NCBI RefSeq assembly: GCF_009002475.1
Contig: NZ_AP019860.1
Span: 62,001 to 126,000 of the forward strand
DNA length: 64,000 nt
DNA from: Candidatus Uabimicrobium amorphum
Lineage (GTDB): Bacteria > Planctomycetota > Uabimicrobiia > Uabimicrobiales > Uabimicrobiaceae
Reading direction: 5' to 3'
The position numbers and the translations under genes were made by a program. The notes below the pieces were generated by a model. That model was not told the origin of the DNA. It was given only the letters and a program-made list of their open reading frames with translations, and ran no database searches. Of the stretch, positions 28,844-38,408 are shown piece after piece; within the stretch, counting starts at the first letter, position 1; every line of letters begins with the position of its first letter.

Positions 28844-31466
28844 GCTAGATAAATTTAAACATAAAATTCTCAAATCTATCAACTGCCAAGCGCACTCGGG
28901 GGACTATAGCAGCTTACCAAAAAAATTGCACAATGATTTGAAGCTATTCTTAATTTCGCAAAAGATTACAAAATTATATAGTCATCAATTGCAAATGTTT
29001 GAAGCCGGGGAGAATGGTGAAGATGCTATTATCACTACGGCAACAGCAAGTGGGAAGACGATCGCTTTTTTGTTGCCCATCATTCAGCGCATTTTACAAA
29101 ACCCCGGCATTCGAATTTTACTCATATATCCCACGAAGGCCTTGGCACAAGACCAGATGCGCAATATGGAGCCTTTTTTGGACTATTTTGGCCGTGACCG
29201 AGTGGAAGCTGGTGTTTATGATGGAGACACTCCACCAAATGAACGTTCGCGAATTCGTCAAAGGGCAAATTTAATTTTAACAAATCCTGAAATGCTACAT
29301 GGGTCATTTCTTCCCAATCATTCGCGTTATGGGTTTCATCATATTTTTAGCAAACTTACCTTTGTGGTTATTGACGAGCTACACGTTTATCGCGGGGCGT
29401 TTGGTTCGCATATGGCAAATGTCATGCGCCGTTTACAGCGCGTGTGTAAATATTATAAATCTTTGCCGCAGTTTTTGTTGAGTTCGGCAACGATCGCCAA
29501 CCCTGTGGAGTTGGCAAAGAATATTTGCCATCGTGATTTTGTACTGATCGATAAAGATGGTTCGCCGCGATACGAACGTGAAATTGTGCTGTGGCAACCT
29601 CCTTTTGTGGGAGATTCACCTTACCGCAAAAAACCAGAAGAAGAGGCAGCGACACTGATACCAGACCTCGTATGTAATGGCGACCGGTTTATTACGTTTT
29701 GTCAGGGACGCCGTCAGGTAGAAGTGGTTTTAAAAGAAGCGCGCGATAAGTTGATGGCCGTTGATGGGAAGCCTTCTTTGATGAAGGACTTAGGAGATAA
29801 AGTATCGGGATATCGCGGTGGGTACACAAAAAACGAACGCAAACAAATAGAGAAAAAATTGGCAACAGGCCATTTATCTGGAGTGATTTCGACCAATGCT
29901 TTGGAATTAGGTATTGACATTGGAGACTTAGAGGTTGTATTGCTGTGTGGCTTTCCTTCGACAAAAGCCTCTTTTTGGCAGCAAGTGGGTCGTGCGGGTC
30001 GCAAGGGAAATTCTTTGGCAATATTGTTTTTGGACGTGGGATCTGTAGATCAATACATTGCGCTAAACAGCAATTACTTAACGGACGCGCAAATAGAGAA
30101 TGCCATTATTGACAAAGACAATTTGTTTATTCAACTAGCGCATATCCGTGCAGCGGCCGCCGAACTACCCATTACGTTAGAAGACGCTGCTATTTTCCCC
30201 GATTTGGGAGAATCGATACCCGTACTTCTCAAAGCCAATGAGTTAAAAAATGAACATGGCAATTTTCATTGGCAAGGAAAAGAGTACCCTGCCGGAGATT
30301 TTAGTTTACGCAATGCTTCCCAGGACACCTATAAAGTAATTCACCGTGATACGGGAACAATGATTACTGAAATGGACGAATCTCAAGCGTTTCGCGAAGC
30401 GTATCCCAAAGCGATCTATATACATGATGGCTTACAATATATGGTGGAAGAGTTGGATTTGGAAAATCGTATCGTGCGCGTTTTTTCTATAGATGTGAAT
30501 TATTTTACCGTGCCTTTTGTGGAAACAGATGTTGCCATCATTCGCGACTTTCGCAGCACACAATTGCCGTGCTCTTCGGTGACTTTTGGAGATGTAAAAG
30601 TTGCAGAGACAGTCGTGGCTTACAAAATGGTGCAGTTTCACAATCACCAAAATCTGGGATACGAAAGTATCAACTTACGTCTAGTGCAAGAGTTGGAAAC
30701 AGAGGCCATTTGGTATGAAATTCCGCCACAAGTAGCCAAAATATTTGAAACGCACCGCGAGTATAATTTTTACCGTGGTTTACAGCATGCGCTTTTAACC
30801 GCAGCGCGCATGCGAACGATGGCAACAATAGAAGATATGAGCGCGACGTTTTTTACCAATGTCCAGAATTATGGGCATTTGCAAAATTCATATATATTGT
30901 TATATGATTTATATCCCAGTGGTTTGGGATTTACCGAGAAAGCTTTTGACTTTGCTTCTGAGATCTTAAACGATGCGATTACTCTTGTACAAAGTTGCGG
31001 GTGTGAACTGGGGTGTCCTGCGTGTGTCGGCGACTATTTTTTAAATAAAGATGTCGTCTGTTGGGGACTTGCGAGTATGAGGGAAGAGGCGGAAGCTCCC
31101 ATAGAGGTTCAAAGTTATGAGTTACCTGTGGCCCCGAGAGAAGAAAAGCAATTCGTTCTGGAAGATTTACCGCAAAAATGGGACGAATTTGTGAAAGGGT
31201 TGTGCGATCGCGGCGAAAAACTCGGTGAATTTTTGGCTCATATAAAAAAAATCAAGGTGCAAGAAGAGTCTTTACAATTGAGTATCGCATCGGAGTTTCT
31301 TGCCAAATGGGTTTTGGAAAAAGAAAACAAGAAAAAGATTGAAAAAACCATCCGTTACTATGTTTCCGTACCGCAAAAATTTTGCATTGATGTTGTCGAT
31401 GTGCAGAGCCAAGATCGAACGATTGAGAAAATTATGCGCCGCTATGACGATCTCAAAAATATATAA
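28833..31466 (+). CDS. MrfA/Hrq1-type superfamily 2 helicase with DUF1998 zinc site
   Basis: The 877-residue protein has the DExH helicase core TATASGKT, YPTKALAQDQ, VIDELHVYRG, LSSATI, STNALELGIDIGDL and QQVGRAGRKG. DELH in motif II and the C-terminal CGCELGCPACVG cysteine cluster (about 720-732) are marks of the Hrq1/MrfA (YprA) group. Those helicases unwind with 3'-5' polarity and act in repair of crosslinked or alkylated DNA. In B. subtilis MrfA works with the exonuclease MrfB; no MrfB-like gene is adjacent here, though an unrelated DEDDh exonuclease lies 10 kb upstream in the same run. A 150-residue charged helical tail follows the zinc site. Confidence 0.87.
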   Translation: MKTKLDKFKHKILKSINCQAHSGDYSSLPKKLHNDLKLFLISQKITKLYSHQLQMFEAGENGEDAIITTATASGKTIAFLLPIIQRILQNPGIRILLIYPTKALAQDQMRNMEPFLDYFGRDRVEAGVYDGDTPPNERSRIRQRANLILTNPEMLHGSFLPNHSRYGFHHIFSKLTFVVIDELHVYRGAFGSHMANVMRRLQRVCKYYKSLPQFLLSSATIANPVELAKNICHRDFVLIDKDGSPRYEREIVLWQPPFVGDSPYRKKPEEEAATLIPDLVCNGDRFITFCQGRRQVEVVLKEARDKLMAVDGKPSLMKDLGDKVSGYRGGYTKNERKQIEKKLATGHLSGVISTNALELGIDIGDLEVVLLCGFPSTKASFWQQVGRAGRKGNSLAILFLDVGSVDQYIALNSNYLTDAQIENAIIDKDNLFIQLAHIRAAAAELPITLEDAAIFPDLGESIPVLLKANELKNEHGNFHWQGKEYPAGDFSLRNASQDTYKVIHRDTGTMITEMDESQAFREAYPKAIYIHDGLQYMVEELDLENRIVRVFSIDVNYFTVPFVETDVAIIRDFRSTQLPCSSVTFGDVKVAETVVAYKMVQFHNHQNLGYESINLRLVQELETEAIWYEIPPQVAKIFETHREYNFYRGLQHALLTAARMRTMATIEDMSATFFTNVQNYGHLQNSYILLYDLYPSGLGFTEKAFDFASEILNDAITLVQSCGCELGCPACVGDYFLNKDVVCWGLASMREEAEAPIEVQSYELPVAPREEKQFVLEDLPQKWDEFVKGLCDRGEKLGEFLAHIKKIKVQEESLQLSIASEFLAKWVLEKENKKKIEKTIRYYVSVPQKFCIDVVDVQSQDRTIEKIMRRYDDLKNI

Positions 31467-31502
31467 TAACTAGAGTAGGTGGGTTGTAGAAACTGAGGTG
31501 CT

Positions 31503-34500
31503 ATGCATTGGTATGTAAAATCAAATAAAGATGGTCGTATTTTCGGGCCTTATACAAAAGAGGAACTGGCAGATAAAATTACAGTAGAAAACCAACACAA
31601 CTTCCTTTTTTCGCAAAATAAGATTCAATGGTACGAAACGTTGCCGCAACCGCAAAAGCAAAAGATGCTGGGGAAATATAAAATACTGCGTGAGCTTGGT
31701 CGTGGGGGAATGGGAGTCGTGTACCATGCATTAGATACGAGCTTGCAGCGTGAATGTGCGTTAAAAGTACTTACGGGTAAGAGAGACGATTCTGCCGTAG
31801 AACGATTTTTTAACGAGGCGCGCGCTATTGCCCAGATCAATCACCCAAACATCATTAAAGTTCATGAAATTCACACATCACCTATGCACTTTTTTGCGAT
31901 GGAATACATTTCAGGGCAAACACTTATTGTATACCTTTCTTCACGGCGATTTACTGTGAACGAAAAACTACAATTATTTATGAAAATTTGTGACGCCATT
32001 GCCCTTGCACACAGTCATAAAATACTACATCGCGACTTAAAGCCCGAAAATATTTTGGTGCGTAACAATGGCAGCCCTGTGGTCCTCGATTTTGGCATTG
32101 CAAAAGATTCCAAAACGACGAGTAACCTAACGAAAAAGGGGGAAATTGTCGGAACGCCACGCTACATAGCACCTGAAATTGTGCTGGAGCAACCTTTTGA
32201 TGATCGCTCTGATGTATATTCTCTGGGAGTAATTCTGTATCAGATGCTCACGGGACGTCCTCCTTTTGACGTAGATAACTTTTTTTCTTTAGTGCATGCC
32301 CTAACATCTAAAGAACCTCTCCCTCCTTCGCAATTGAACGCTTCGATTCCTAAGAATAGTGATCTTGAAATTTTGTGTTTAAAGGCACTCGAAAAAAAAC
32401 CGCAAAAGCGCATAGAAAGTGCCGCATATCTACAGCAAGAAATTGAAAAAATTGTAAAAGACCTGCCAATTTCCTTACGTAAACCAACTACTTTGGAACA
32501 AATGATGCGTTGGTATCGCGGAAGTGGAATCGTGGGGCGTATTTTCGTTATGCTTATTATGGCGATTGCTATTCTCTCTGGTATAACATTGTTCACTTTT
32601 AACTCGGTACAAGAAGCATTGGCTGCAAAACAACAAGCTTTGTACAAGAAAAAAGAAGCGAATGATACTATTATCGAAATAGCAGAAAAAGTACCGCAAA
32701 GCGTGCGCGTTGGTCAACTGCAACAAGCATTGGTTAATTTACAGCGTGCGTTTGTTGCCTTAGATGATTCCTTTGCTGAAAGGACCGTCGAACAAAATGC
32801 CGTGATTTATCGTCGCTTGACAAATATATTAAATTTTTCGGTTTTGACGAACCTTCCACGTATTGAAAATCACGATATTATAGACTTGAAAAGACCATTG
32901 CATGTTTCCGCAAGTGGTAGATTTGTTTTGGCATGTCAAAATAACTATTTGTATACGTGGGATATTAGACAGCAACAAAACATAAGCATCGCAAATAGTC
33001 AGAAAATTGAAATAGGCAAAGACGCGCGCTTTTTGTGTTCTACAAAAGATGATCGTTTTGTCGTTTATTGTCGCGATAAAAAAGTCTTTGCTTATGACCA
33101 ACAACAACAGCGCAATATTTCTATTGCATCGTACACTGGTAAGGTAATGGCTGTTGCTTCAGACAATTCACGTTTTCTTACTTATAACACCAATAATAAA
33201 GTATGGATTTACGATTTGCGTTTGCAAAAAAAGGTCGCGTATTTTACGGTCAACGCCATCAGTAAGATAAAAATATCACAAGATGGTCTATCTGTCGCTG
33301 TTTTGGGCTACCAGGCTTTTTATCTTTACAGTGTCAAAAAGAAAAAGTGTTATACCATTACCGATAAAAATTCATTTAGTTATGGATGTAAGTTTGTGTT
33401 TGATCAGTCACGTTACTTATACATCGTGACAACTTTCGGATTGACGATTTACGACTGTGTGAGCTATACGAAAAAATATGTTGCGAATCCGTATAGCAGT
33501 CATTTCCTTAAGTCTGATCCCATTGTGGTTCACGATCGTTTGATTTTTGGTACAGACCGCGGTGGAATCATTACGTACTTTCGCGAAAATGATTTTCGGC
33601 CGCACCGTTTTGTGAAGTTTCCCGTATATTTACGTGAAGAAGTTCATGGTTTATATCCCGCAAAGAATTTTGTTTGTGTTGCGAAAGGAGCTGTTTTACA
33701 GATTCGCAATATTTTGTCATTGGACACTACATTTTCAACCCCTTACGATGGAGGGATTGTATCTCTTCACCAGTTAAGCAACGAATATGTACTTAGAGTC
33801 ATGTCGCAAACAAAATATACCTCTTACAAATTTGTAGCCCAAACTTTGTCATGCGGGCCAGAATTTTCGGAAACTTTACGAAGATTGTACTATGCCTCTG
33901 ACGAGTTGAAGCAAATGATGCGCAAAATTGAATTGGCGCAAAGAACAAACACTGTATTCCTTCCTCACCAACTCGGGTACTTAGGTTGGGTAAATGGTAA
34001 ATTTGTTTTGCAATATAACTTAAAAAAAGGTATGCCACACAGTTTTGGTTACGATGGAGACTCGCGTATGGTAGTGACATACGACGATTTTAAAATAGAC
34101 TTGGTAAATACCAAAGATCTTTCTATCGAAAAAAGCATGTTGTTGTCCCTAAACAAGTCGCAATTAGAAGGTGAACCAAGGCAAACCTGTTTCTTAGATC
34201 GCGAAACAATTTTTACAACCACGACGCATCGTGAAATGTGTCGTTATCACATAGCGTCCGATGTGTATGAAAAGTTTATGGAGAAAATACATGCCAAGTC
34301 CATTTTTTGCCAAAGAGTCGATGATGCGGTTTTTGTGGGAACAAAGCATGGATTTTGTGTGGTTGATTTGCAACAACGCAGTGTAAAAAATAAATTCTTG
34401 TATGAAGATCCAACTCTAACTACTTTTTCGGTTGCGAATAACGGATCTATTTTTGCGTCGGGAGGTGGCGACAGGGTGACACTGTGGAAAAATTACAAAA

Positions 34501-34865
34501 ATCCCCAACAGAAGGCATCTTTTCGTGTTCCTGGCTCGGTGAATAACATATGTTTCTCGCCAAATAATGAGTATTTGGCTATTTTCACTTCGGACAGTTT
34601 ATTTATATATGATGTAGAGCTCAAGCAATTACTTGAGGCGTATATCGGCTATTTCAAAAGTACCGTGAGTAACGTAAGTAAGGATTGGAACCATATTTAT
34701 TTTCCCATAGGTATGGGAGATGTGATTGTTTTTAACCAAGGTTACTTTTTTGACTATGAACAGCAACAGCAAAAAATTATGGGATATGACATCGTCAACG
34801 AGAAGTACAATGCCAAGGCTCTCGTTGAAGTAATGCAGCAAATACGGCGTAAATTGCGTAAGTAA
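31503..34865 (+). CDS. Membrane Ser/Thr protein kinase with GYF_2 domain and propeller-like C-terminal part
   Basis: Residues 2-45 resemble a GYF_2 domain (WYVKSNKDGRIFGPYTKEEL). The kinase domain (about 59-325) is complete: GRGGMGVVYHA, ECALKVL, HRDLKPEN, LDFGIAK, GTPRYIAPE. One transmembrane helix lies at about 341-365. The C-terminal 700 residues are beta-rich with irregular WD40-like repeats (YLYTWDIRQQ, VWIYDLRLQK, VTLWKNYKNP, FIYDVELKQ) and should fold as one or two propellers outside the cytoplasm. The gene follows the MrfA-like helicase by 36 nt, the largest gap in the long run, so the helicase pair sits between two kinase genes. Confidence 0.88.
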   Translation: MHWYVKSNKDGRIFGPYTKEELADKITVENQHNFLFSQNKIQWYETLPQPQKQKMLGKYKILRELGRGGMGVVYHALDTSLQRECALKVLTGKRDDSAVERFFNEARAIAQINHPNIIKVHEIHTSPMHFFAMEYISGQTLIVYLSSRRFTVNEKLQLFMKICDAIALAHSHKILHRDLKPENILVRNNGSPVVLDFGIAKDSKTTSNLTKKGEIVGTPRYIAPEIVLEQPFDDRSDVYSLGVILYQMLTGRPPFDVDNFFSLVHALTSKEPLPPSQLNASIPKNSDLEILCLKALEKKPQKRIESAAYLQQEIEKIVKDLPISLRKPTTLEQMMRWYRGSGIVGRIFVMLIMAIAILSGITLFTFNSVQEALAAKQQALYKKKEANDTIIEIAEKVPQSVRVGQLQQALVNLQRAFVALDDSFAERTVEQNAVIYRRLTNILNFSVLTNLPRIENHDIIDLKRPLHVSASGRFVLACQNNYLYTWDIRQQQNISIANSQKIEIGKDARFLCSTKDDRFVVYCRDKKVFAYDQQQQRNISIASYTGKVMAVASDNSRFLTYNTNNKVWIYDLRLQKKVAYFTVNAISKIKISQDGLSVAVLGYQAFYLYSVKKKKCYTITDKNSFSYGCKFVFDQSRYLYIVTTFGLTIYDCVSYTKKYVANPYSSHFLKSDPIVVHDRLIFGTDRGGIITYFRENDFRPHRFVKFPVYLREEVHGLYPAKNFVCVAKGAVLQIRNILSLDTTFSTPYDGGIVSLHQLSNEYVLRVMSQTKYTSYKFVAQTLSCGPEFSETLRRLYYASDELKQMMRKIELAQRTNTVFLPHQLGYLGWVNGKFVLQYNLKKGMPHSFGYDGDSRMVVTYDDFKIDLVNTKDLSIEKSMLLSLNKSQLEGEPRQTCFLDRETIFTTTTHREMCRYHIASDVYEKFMEKIHAKSIFCQRVDDAVFVGTKHGFCVVDLQQRSVKNKFLYEDPTLTTFSVANNGSIFASGGGDRVTLWKNYKNPQQKASFRVPGSVNNICFSPNNEYLAIFTSDSLFIYDVELKQLLEAYIGYFKSTVSNVSKDWNHIYFPIGMGDVIVFNQGYFFDYEQQQQKIMGYDIVNEKYNAKALVEVMQQIRRKLRK

Positions 34866-34891
34866 GCGATACTTTCCGCGAAAGGAAAATT

Positions 34892-37800
34892 ATGAAGAAA
34901 TATTGTTTTATTTGTGTGTTGTTCCTTTCATGCATTGTCTTTAGTGATGACAGTCATGCAAAAATATGGAACAAAATAAAAGAACAGCATATTACCGTTA
35001 AATTTACCGACGCACCCTTTGCAGATGTGGTGCATTTTGTAAGACAAACGACAAATGTGAATATTGTCATTGAGCCAAAGGTCATTCACAATTTTACGAT
35101 AGAAGGAACAACGGTAACCATTGAGCTCAATGATGTGAAGATCAAAACATTGTTAGATGTTCTTTGTAACTTTTATCATCTTACATATTCCATACGCAAC
35201 GAAGTGCTTTTTATGGCCGCCATAGATTCTCCTTCGGTACAGCCTGCTATTGAAGCAAAAAGTTATGATCTTCAACGTTTTAACATGCGCGATGCACGCA
35301 ACATTTTATTAAAAAGTAATGCGCAAAGTGGAAAAGTAATTGCGGTAAAACACACACGCAGTTTTGTAGATGAGTTAGTAAATGCCATACGCCGCAATGT
35401 TTCGCCGGATTCCTGGATGCGAAGAGGACATAGTATTGTTGCGCAAAATAAGCAAATACTTGTTCGCACTTCCGCAGATGTACATCGACAAATAAAAAGT
35501 TTTTTAGACGATATGGCGCTACTGACGCCAAAAAATATTGATGGCCGTGTCTCTATATATAAGCTCCACAATGGAAAAAAACACCAGATATATACAAACA
35601 CGTTTTCCACTCTTGAGAATGAGTTTGTGTACATGAGTACGAAAAGCAAAGATTTGAACATTGCGCTTGCGTTAAGTCCCACGATCGTAAAAGAATACGG
35701 GATACGTTTGCAAAGTGACATACAGCTTGCAAATAGCAAAAATACCTACCACGACTATGGCATCACCACGGTAGAGAATGGGGTGGAAACAAATGTGGTC
35801 ACTTACTCCTACGGAGGTGAATCGATCGTTGTCAGTGCGACGATGCATAGCAATTATATAAAAAAGAATGTCGCGCATCATAGCGAAGCCTCTCTTCAAG
35901 ACAGAGAAATACACAATCGTTTGCACTCCGAAGTTTTGTCGGTGGATTTTTCCGATACCCCTTTAGGCGACGCTGTCGATTTTCTTAGAGTGACCACAGG
36001 TTTGAATATCTTAATAGATGCGGCCGTGTACCAAGAATTCCCGGAGGAGTTAAAGTTTGATTTAAATGTGAAGAGAGTAAAGTTGAAAAATCTGTTAAGT
36101 CTTATTGCTTCCTCTGTTGGTCTTCACTACAAAGTCGAGAAAGGTATTGTTGTCATTTCTACGCGTGATAGAGTCGTTGCGAAGGACACGACACGTGTTT
36201 ACTATGTCGAAGACCTAATGGCTGTAAACCCGCTTTTTACCGACAAAAATATACTCAGAAAAGCATCTTCTTCTTTTACAAGAATATTATCGCAAAATAT
36301 TCGTCCAAAGAAGTGGGGGTTATGTCGTGGAATTCTCGTTGTATGCGATACACAGGCAAAACAGGGGGAGGTCACCCAGCTATTACGTACACTACGGCGT
36401 CATCGATATGGAACGCAAGTGCTCATTTCCTACGCTTTCGGCAATGAAAATACGGGAATTTCTATAACAAAACGCACACAAAATAGTCATGAAGGGCATG
36501 TCGAAGCTAAGGTTGAAAACCGCTCGCGATCTGTATCGATCCATTTTAGACCACATGTGCAAGATGTGAATATACATCTACACACAGATTTGATGTTCAA
36601 GGGCGCAACGTCTATCCAGCAAAATTTTTCGACAACGATTACTGCGCAGAAACACCGAGTTTTTGTTGCACATGAATTACCGTTTGCTATTGATGCGCAA
36701 ATTATCTCGCTCTCAGGTATGGAGCGCAAAGAGGATCAAAGTTCCGGAGACAAAAAAGACGCTGATACCACCACGGAAAAAACAACGACGCAAAAAAGCA
36801 CTGCACTCGAATATAAAGACGAGGGTTACGACGACGATGACGACTATGAAGACTACTTCAATGACGATGATGAAGAAAATGATGAGCAAAATTCGAAAGA
36901 TACAAAAGACACACAACAGCAGCCGGTAAAGAAAGATGCGACGAAGAAAAGTGACGCGTTCGAATACAAAGACGAGGGCTATGACGATGATGACGACTAC
37001 GAAGATTACTTCGAAGACGACGATGACGAAGAAGAGGCTGACGGAACAGAACAAAGGCAAGATACACAAAGTGCACAAGCAAAATCCACAAAAACCACCA
37101 AAGTAATCCCCGAAAAATTAACCACAATCAAAGAGTGCGATGACGCCATTACGAAAAATCCTGCGAACAGCGATCTTTATTTGCGCAGAGGGAACTTGTA
37201 CACCGCCCAGCAAAAATACGATAAGGCAGTAGCAGACTTCAACCGTGCGATCAAACTGCAAGCGAAGAATCCCCAAGGATATATATTGCGCGGTAAGGCT
37301 TACGTTGCTTTAAGAAGATACCGCCAAGCACTACAAGACTTTACCATTAGCTTGGCGTTAAATCCCCAGAATGCCGAGGTGTATTTCCAAAGAGCGGAAT
37401 TGTTGACGCGGCAAAAAAGGTATGACATGGCGTACATCGATTATAACAAAAGCATAAAACTGAATCCGAACAATGCAGAGTTTTATATTGGGCGTGGATT
37501 GCTAAACTTGGAAAATCGACGTTTCCAAAACGCATTAAACGATTACAATGATGCCATTCGCATAGACCCTAAAAATGCCCAAGCCTATGGGTATAGTGGC
37601 ATTGCATACCAACTGATGAAGAACAACCGCAAAGCAATGAGGTATTACAGTAAAGCGATTACGCTAGATCCTAAAAATGTAAATGCATATGCCAATAGAG
37701 CGCGTTTGTTTTTTAATCTGAAAAAGTATGAGAAAGGATTAAAGGACTGCAATGCCGCGATATCCATAGAAGCAAAGAATTCGATGTTGTATTTACTGCG

Positions 37801-37933
37801 TGGCCATATGCACAACCAAATGCAAAAGTACGCGCTGGCTTTAAAAGACTGGGAAACAGCTATCACCTTAGGATATCCAAAGCAAAGAATACAGCCTTTG
37901 ATGGATAAAGTGAAGAAATTGATGAAGAAGTAA
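34892..37933 (+). CDS. Secreted protein with two secretin-N (STN) domains, acidic repeats and TPRs
   Basis: A signal peptide (MKKYCFICVLFLSCIVFS) precedes an STN-like domain at about 30-105 (VKFTDAPFADVVHFVRQTTNVNIVI). A second copy lies at about 347-425 (VDFSDTPLGDAVDFLRVTTGLNILI). These domains line the periplasmic part of secretins and TonB-dependent receptors, but no secretin pore domain follows. Instead there is a low-complexity acidic part with two near-identical KDEGYDDDDDYEDYF blocks, then about seven TPRs (about 750-1010). An envelope scaffold or secretion-accessory role is inferred. AAAGGAAA about 6 nt upstream supports the start. It is the last gene of the 29-kb run. Confidence 0.8.
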   Translation: MKKYCFICVLFLSCIVFSDDSHAKIWNKIKEQHITVKFTDAPFADVVHFVRQTTNVNIVIEPKVIHNFTIEGTTVTIELNDVKIKTLLDVLCNFYHLTYSIRNEVLFMAAIDSPSVQPAIEAKSYDLQRFNMRDARNILLKSNAQSGKVIAVKHTRSFVDELVNAIRRNVSPDSWMRRGHSIVAQNKQILVRTSADVHRQIKSFLDDMALLTPKNIDGRVSIYKLHNGKKHQIYTNTFSTLENEFVYMSTKSKDLNIALALSPTIVKEYGIRLQSDIQLANSKNTYHDYGITTVENGVETNVVTYSYGGESIVVSATMHSNYIKKNVAHHSEASLQDREIHNRLHSEVLSVDFSDTPLGDAVDFLRVTTGLNILIDAAVYQEFPEELKFDLNVKRVKLKNLLSLIASSVGLHYKVEKGIVVISTRDRVVAKDTTRVYYVEDLMAVNPLFTDKNILRKASSSFTRILSQNIRPKKWGLCRGILVVCDTQAKQGEVTQLLRTLRRHRYGTQVLISYAFGNENTGISITKRTQNSHEGHVEAKVENRSRSVSIHFRPHVQDVNIHLHTDLMFKGATSIQQNFSTTITAQKHRVFVAHELPFAIDAQIISLSGMERKEDQSSGDKKDADTTTEKTTTQKSTALEYKDEGYDDDDDYEDYFNDDDEENDEQNSKDTKDTQQQPVKKDATKKSDAFEYKDEGYDDDDDYEDYFEDDDDEEEADGTEQRQDTQSAQAKSTKTTKVIPEKLTTIKECDDAITKNPANSDLYLRRGNLYTAQQKYDKAVADFNRAIKLQAKNPQGYILRGKAYVALRRYRQALQDFTISLALNPQNAEVYFQRAELLTRQKRYDMAYIDYNKSIKLNPNNAEFYIGRGLLNLENRRFQNALNDYNDAIRIDPKNAQAYGYSGIAYQLMKNNRKAMRYYSKAITLDPKNVNAYANRARLFFNLKKYEKGLKDCNAAISIEAKNSMLYLLRGHMHNQMQKYALALKDWETAITLGYPKQRIQPLMDKVKKLMKK
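36808..37035 (+). repeat. Tandem duplication encoding acidic block
   Basis: Two copies of a segment encoding EYKDEGYDDDDDYEDYF followed by D/E-rich residues (from about 36808 and about 36961) are separated by a Thr/Lys-rich linker. The DNA copies are similar but differ at synonymous sites, so the duplication is not recent or is under selection for the peptide. Confidence 0.75.
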
Positions 37934-37973
37934 ACCAAAGATTCGCACACCAGTGATGGCTTTTTCCCAGGGG

Positions 37974-38054
37974 TGTCATTCCTGCGAAAGCAGGAATCCA
38001 CAATATGAAGTCGACTTGTAAACGCCTGGATCCCTGGTCAAGCCAGGGATGACA
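37974..38054 (+). repeat. Dispersed double-palindrome repeat, copy 1
   Basis: An 81-bp element of two palindromes: TGTCATTCCTGCGAAAGCAG followed by GAATCC, a spacer, then CGCCTGGATCCCTGGTCAAG followed by CCAGGGATGACA. It matches copies at 57663-57744 (same strand) and 50079-50160 (opposite strand). Flanks outside the core are also similar to the 57.6-kb copy. It lies just after the secretin-N/TPR gene and may act as a terminator or REP-like element. Confidence 0.8.
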
Positions 38055-38122
38055 ACCTGGGATTTGTTCAATATGAGAGTTTCTATCTCTTTTCTTTATA
38101 TGTATTTATTACTATCAACGGT

Positions 38123-38399
38123 TTGTGCTAGTTAAAATTGTAATACGTTCCCGAACCCGATTCCGTTCCCGATCCCGAAAATTGAGTAAAAAAGTAAGTA
38201 ATCATAAATGTATGGCTTATTGAAAATTACCAAAAATCGGATTTATTTCGAATATTAGTAGCGTGTTATGTATTAAAATTACATTTTTTGTATTATTGTG
38301 AAATTCTAAAATAATTTTGTTCTCTTACTGGATCGATCGGGAACAGGATCGGGAACGGGATCGGGAACGTATAAAAGTGATATCTTTCTACTAGCACAA
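38123..38399. mobile_element. MITE-like element with terminal inverted repeats
   Basis: TTGTGCTAG (38123-38131) and CTAGCACAA (38391-38399) are exact 9-bp inverted repeats. Inside them lie larger imperfect inverted arms built from a degenerate 12-bp unit, GTTCCCGATCCC-like at 38145-38177 and the complementary GGATCGGGAAC-like at 38335-38370. The middle is AT-rich and non-coding. ACTATCAA occurs on both sides (38111-38118 and 38405-38412) and could be a target-site duplication. No transposase is encoded. The right flank forms the 3' end of the UbiA gene. Confidence 0.55.
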
Positions 38400-38408
38400 G
38401 TCATACTA

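Noticed and set aside
36713..37078. Hydrophobic 121-codon minus-strand ORF resembling a membrane protein
   Set aside because: It is the antisense of the Asp/Glu-rich region of the secretin-N/TPR gene, which always yields Val/Ile/Phe codons on the other strand.
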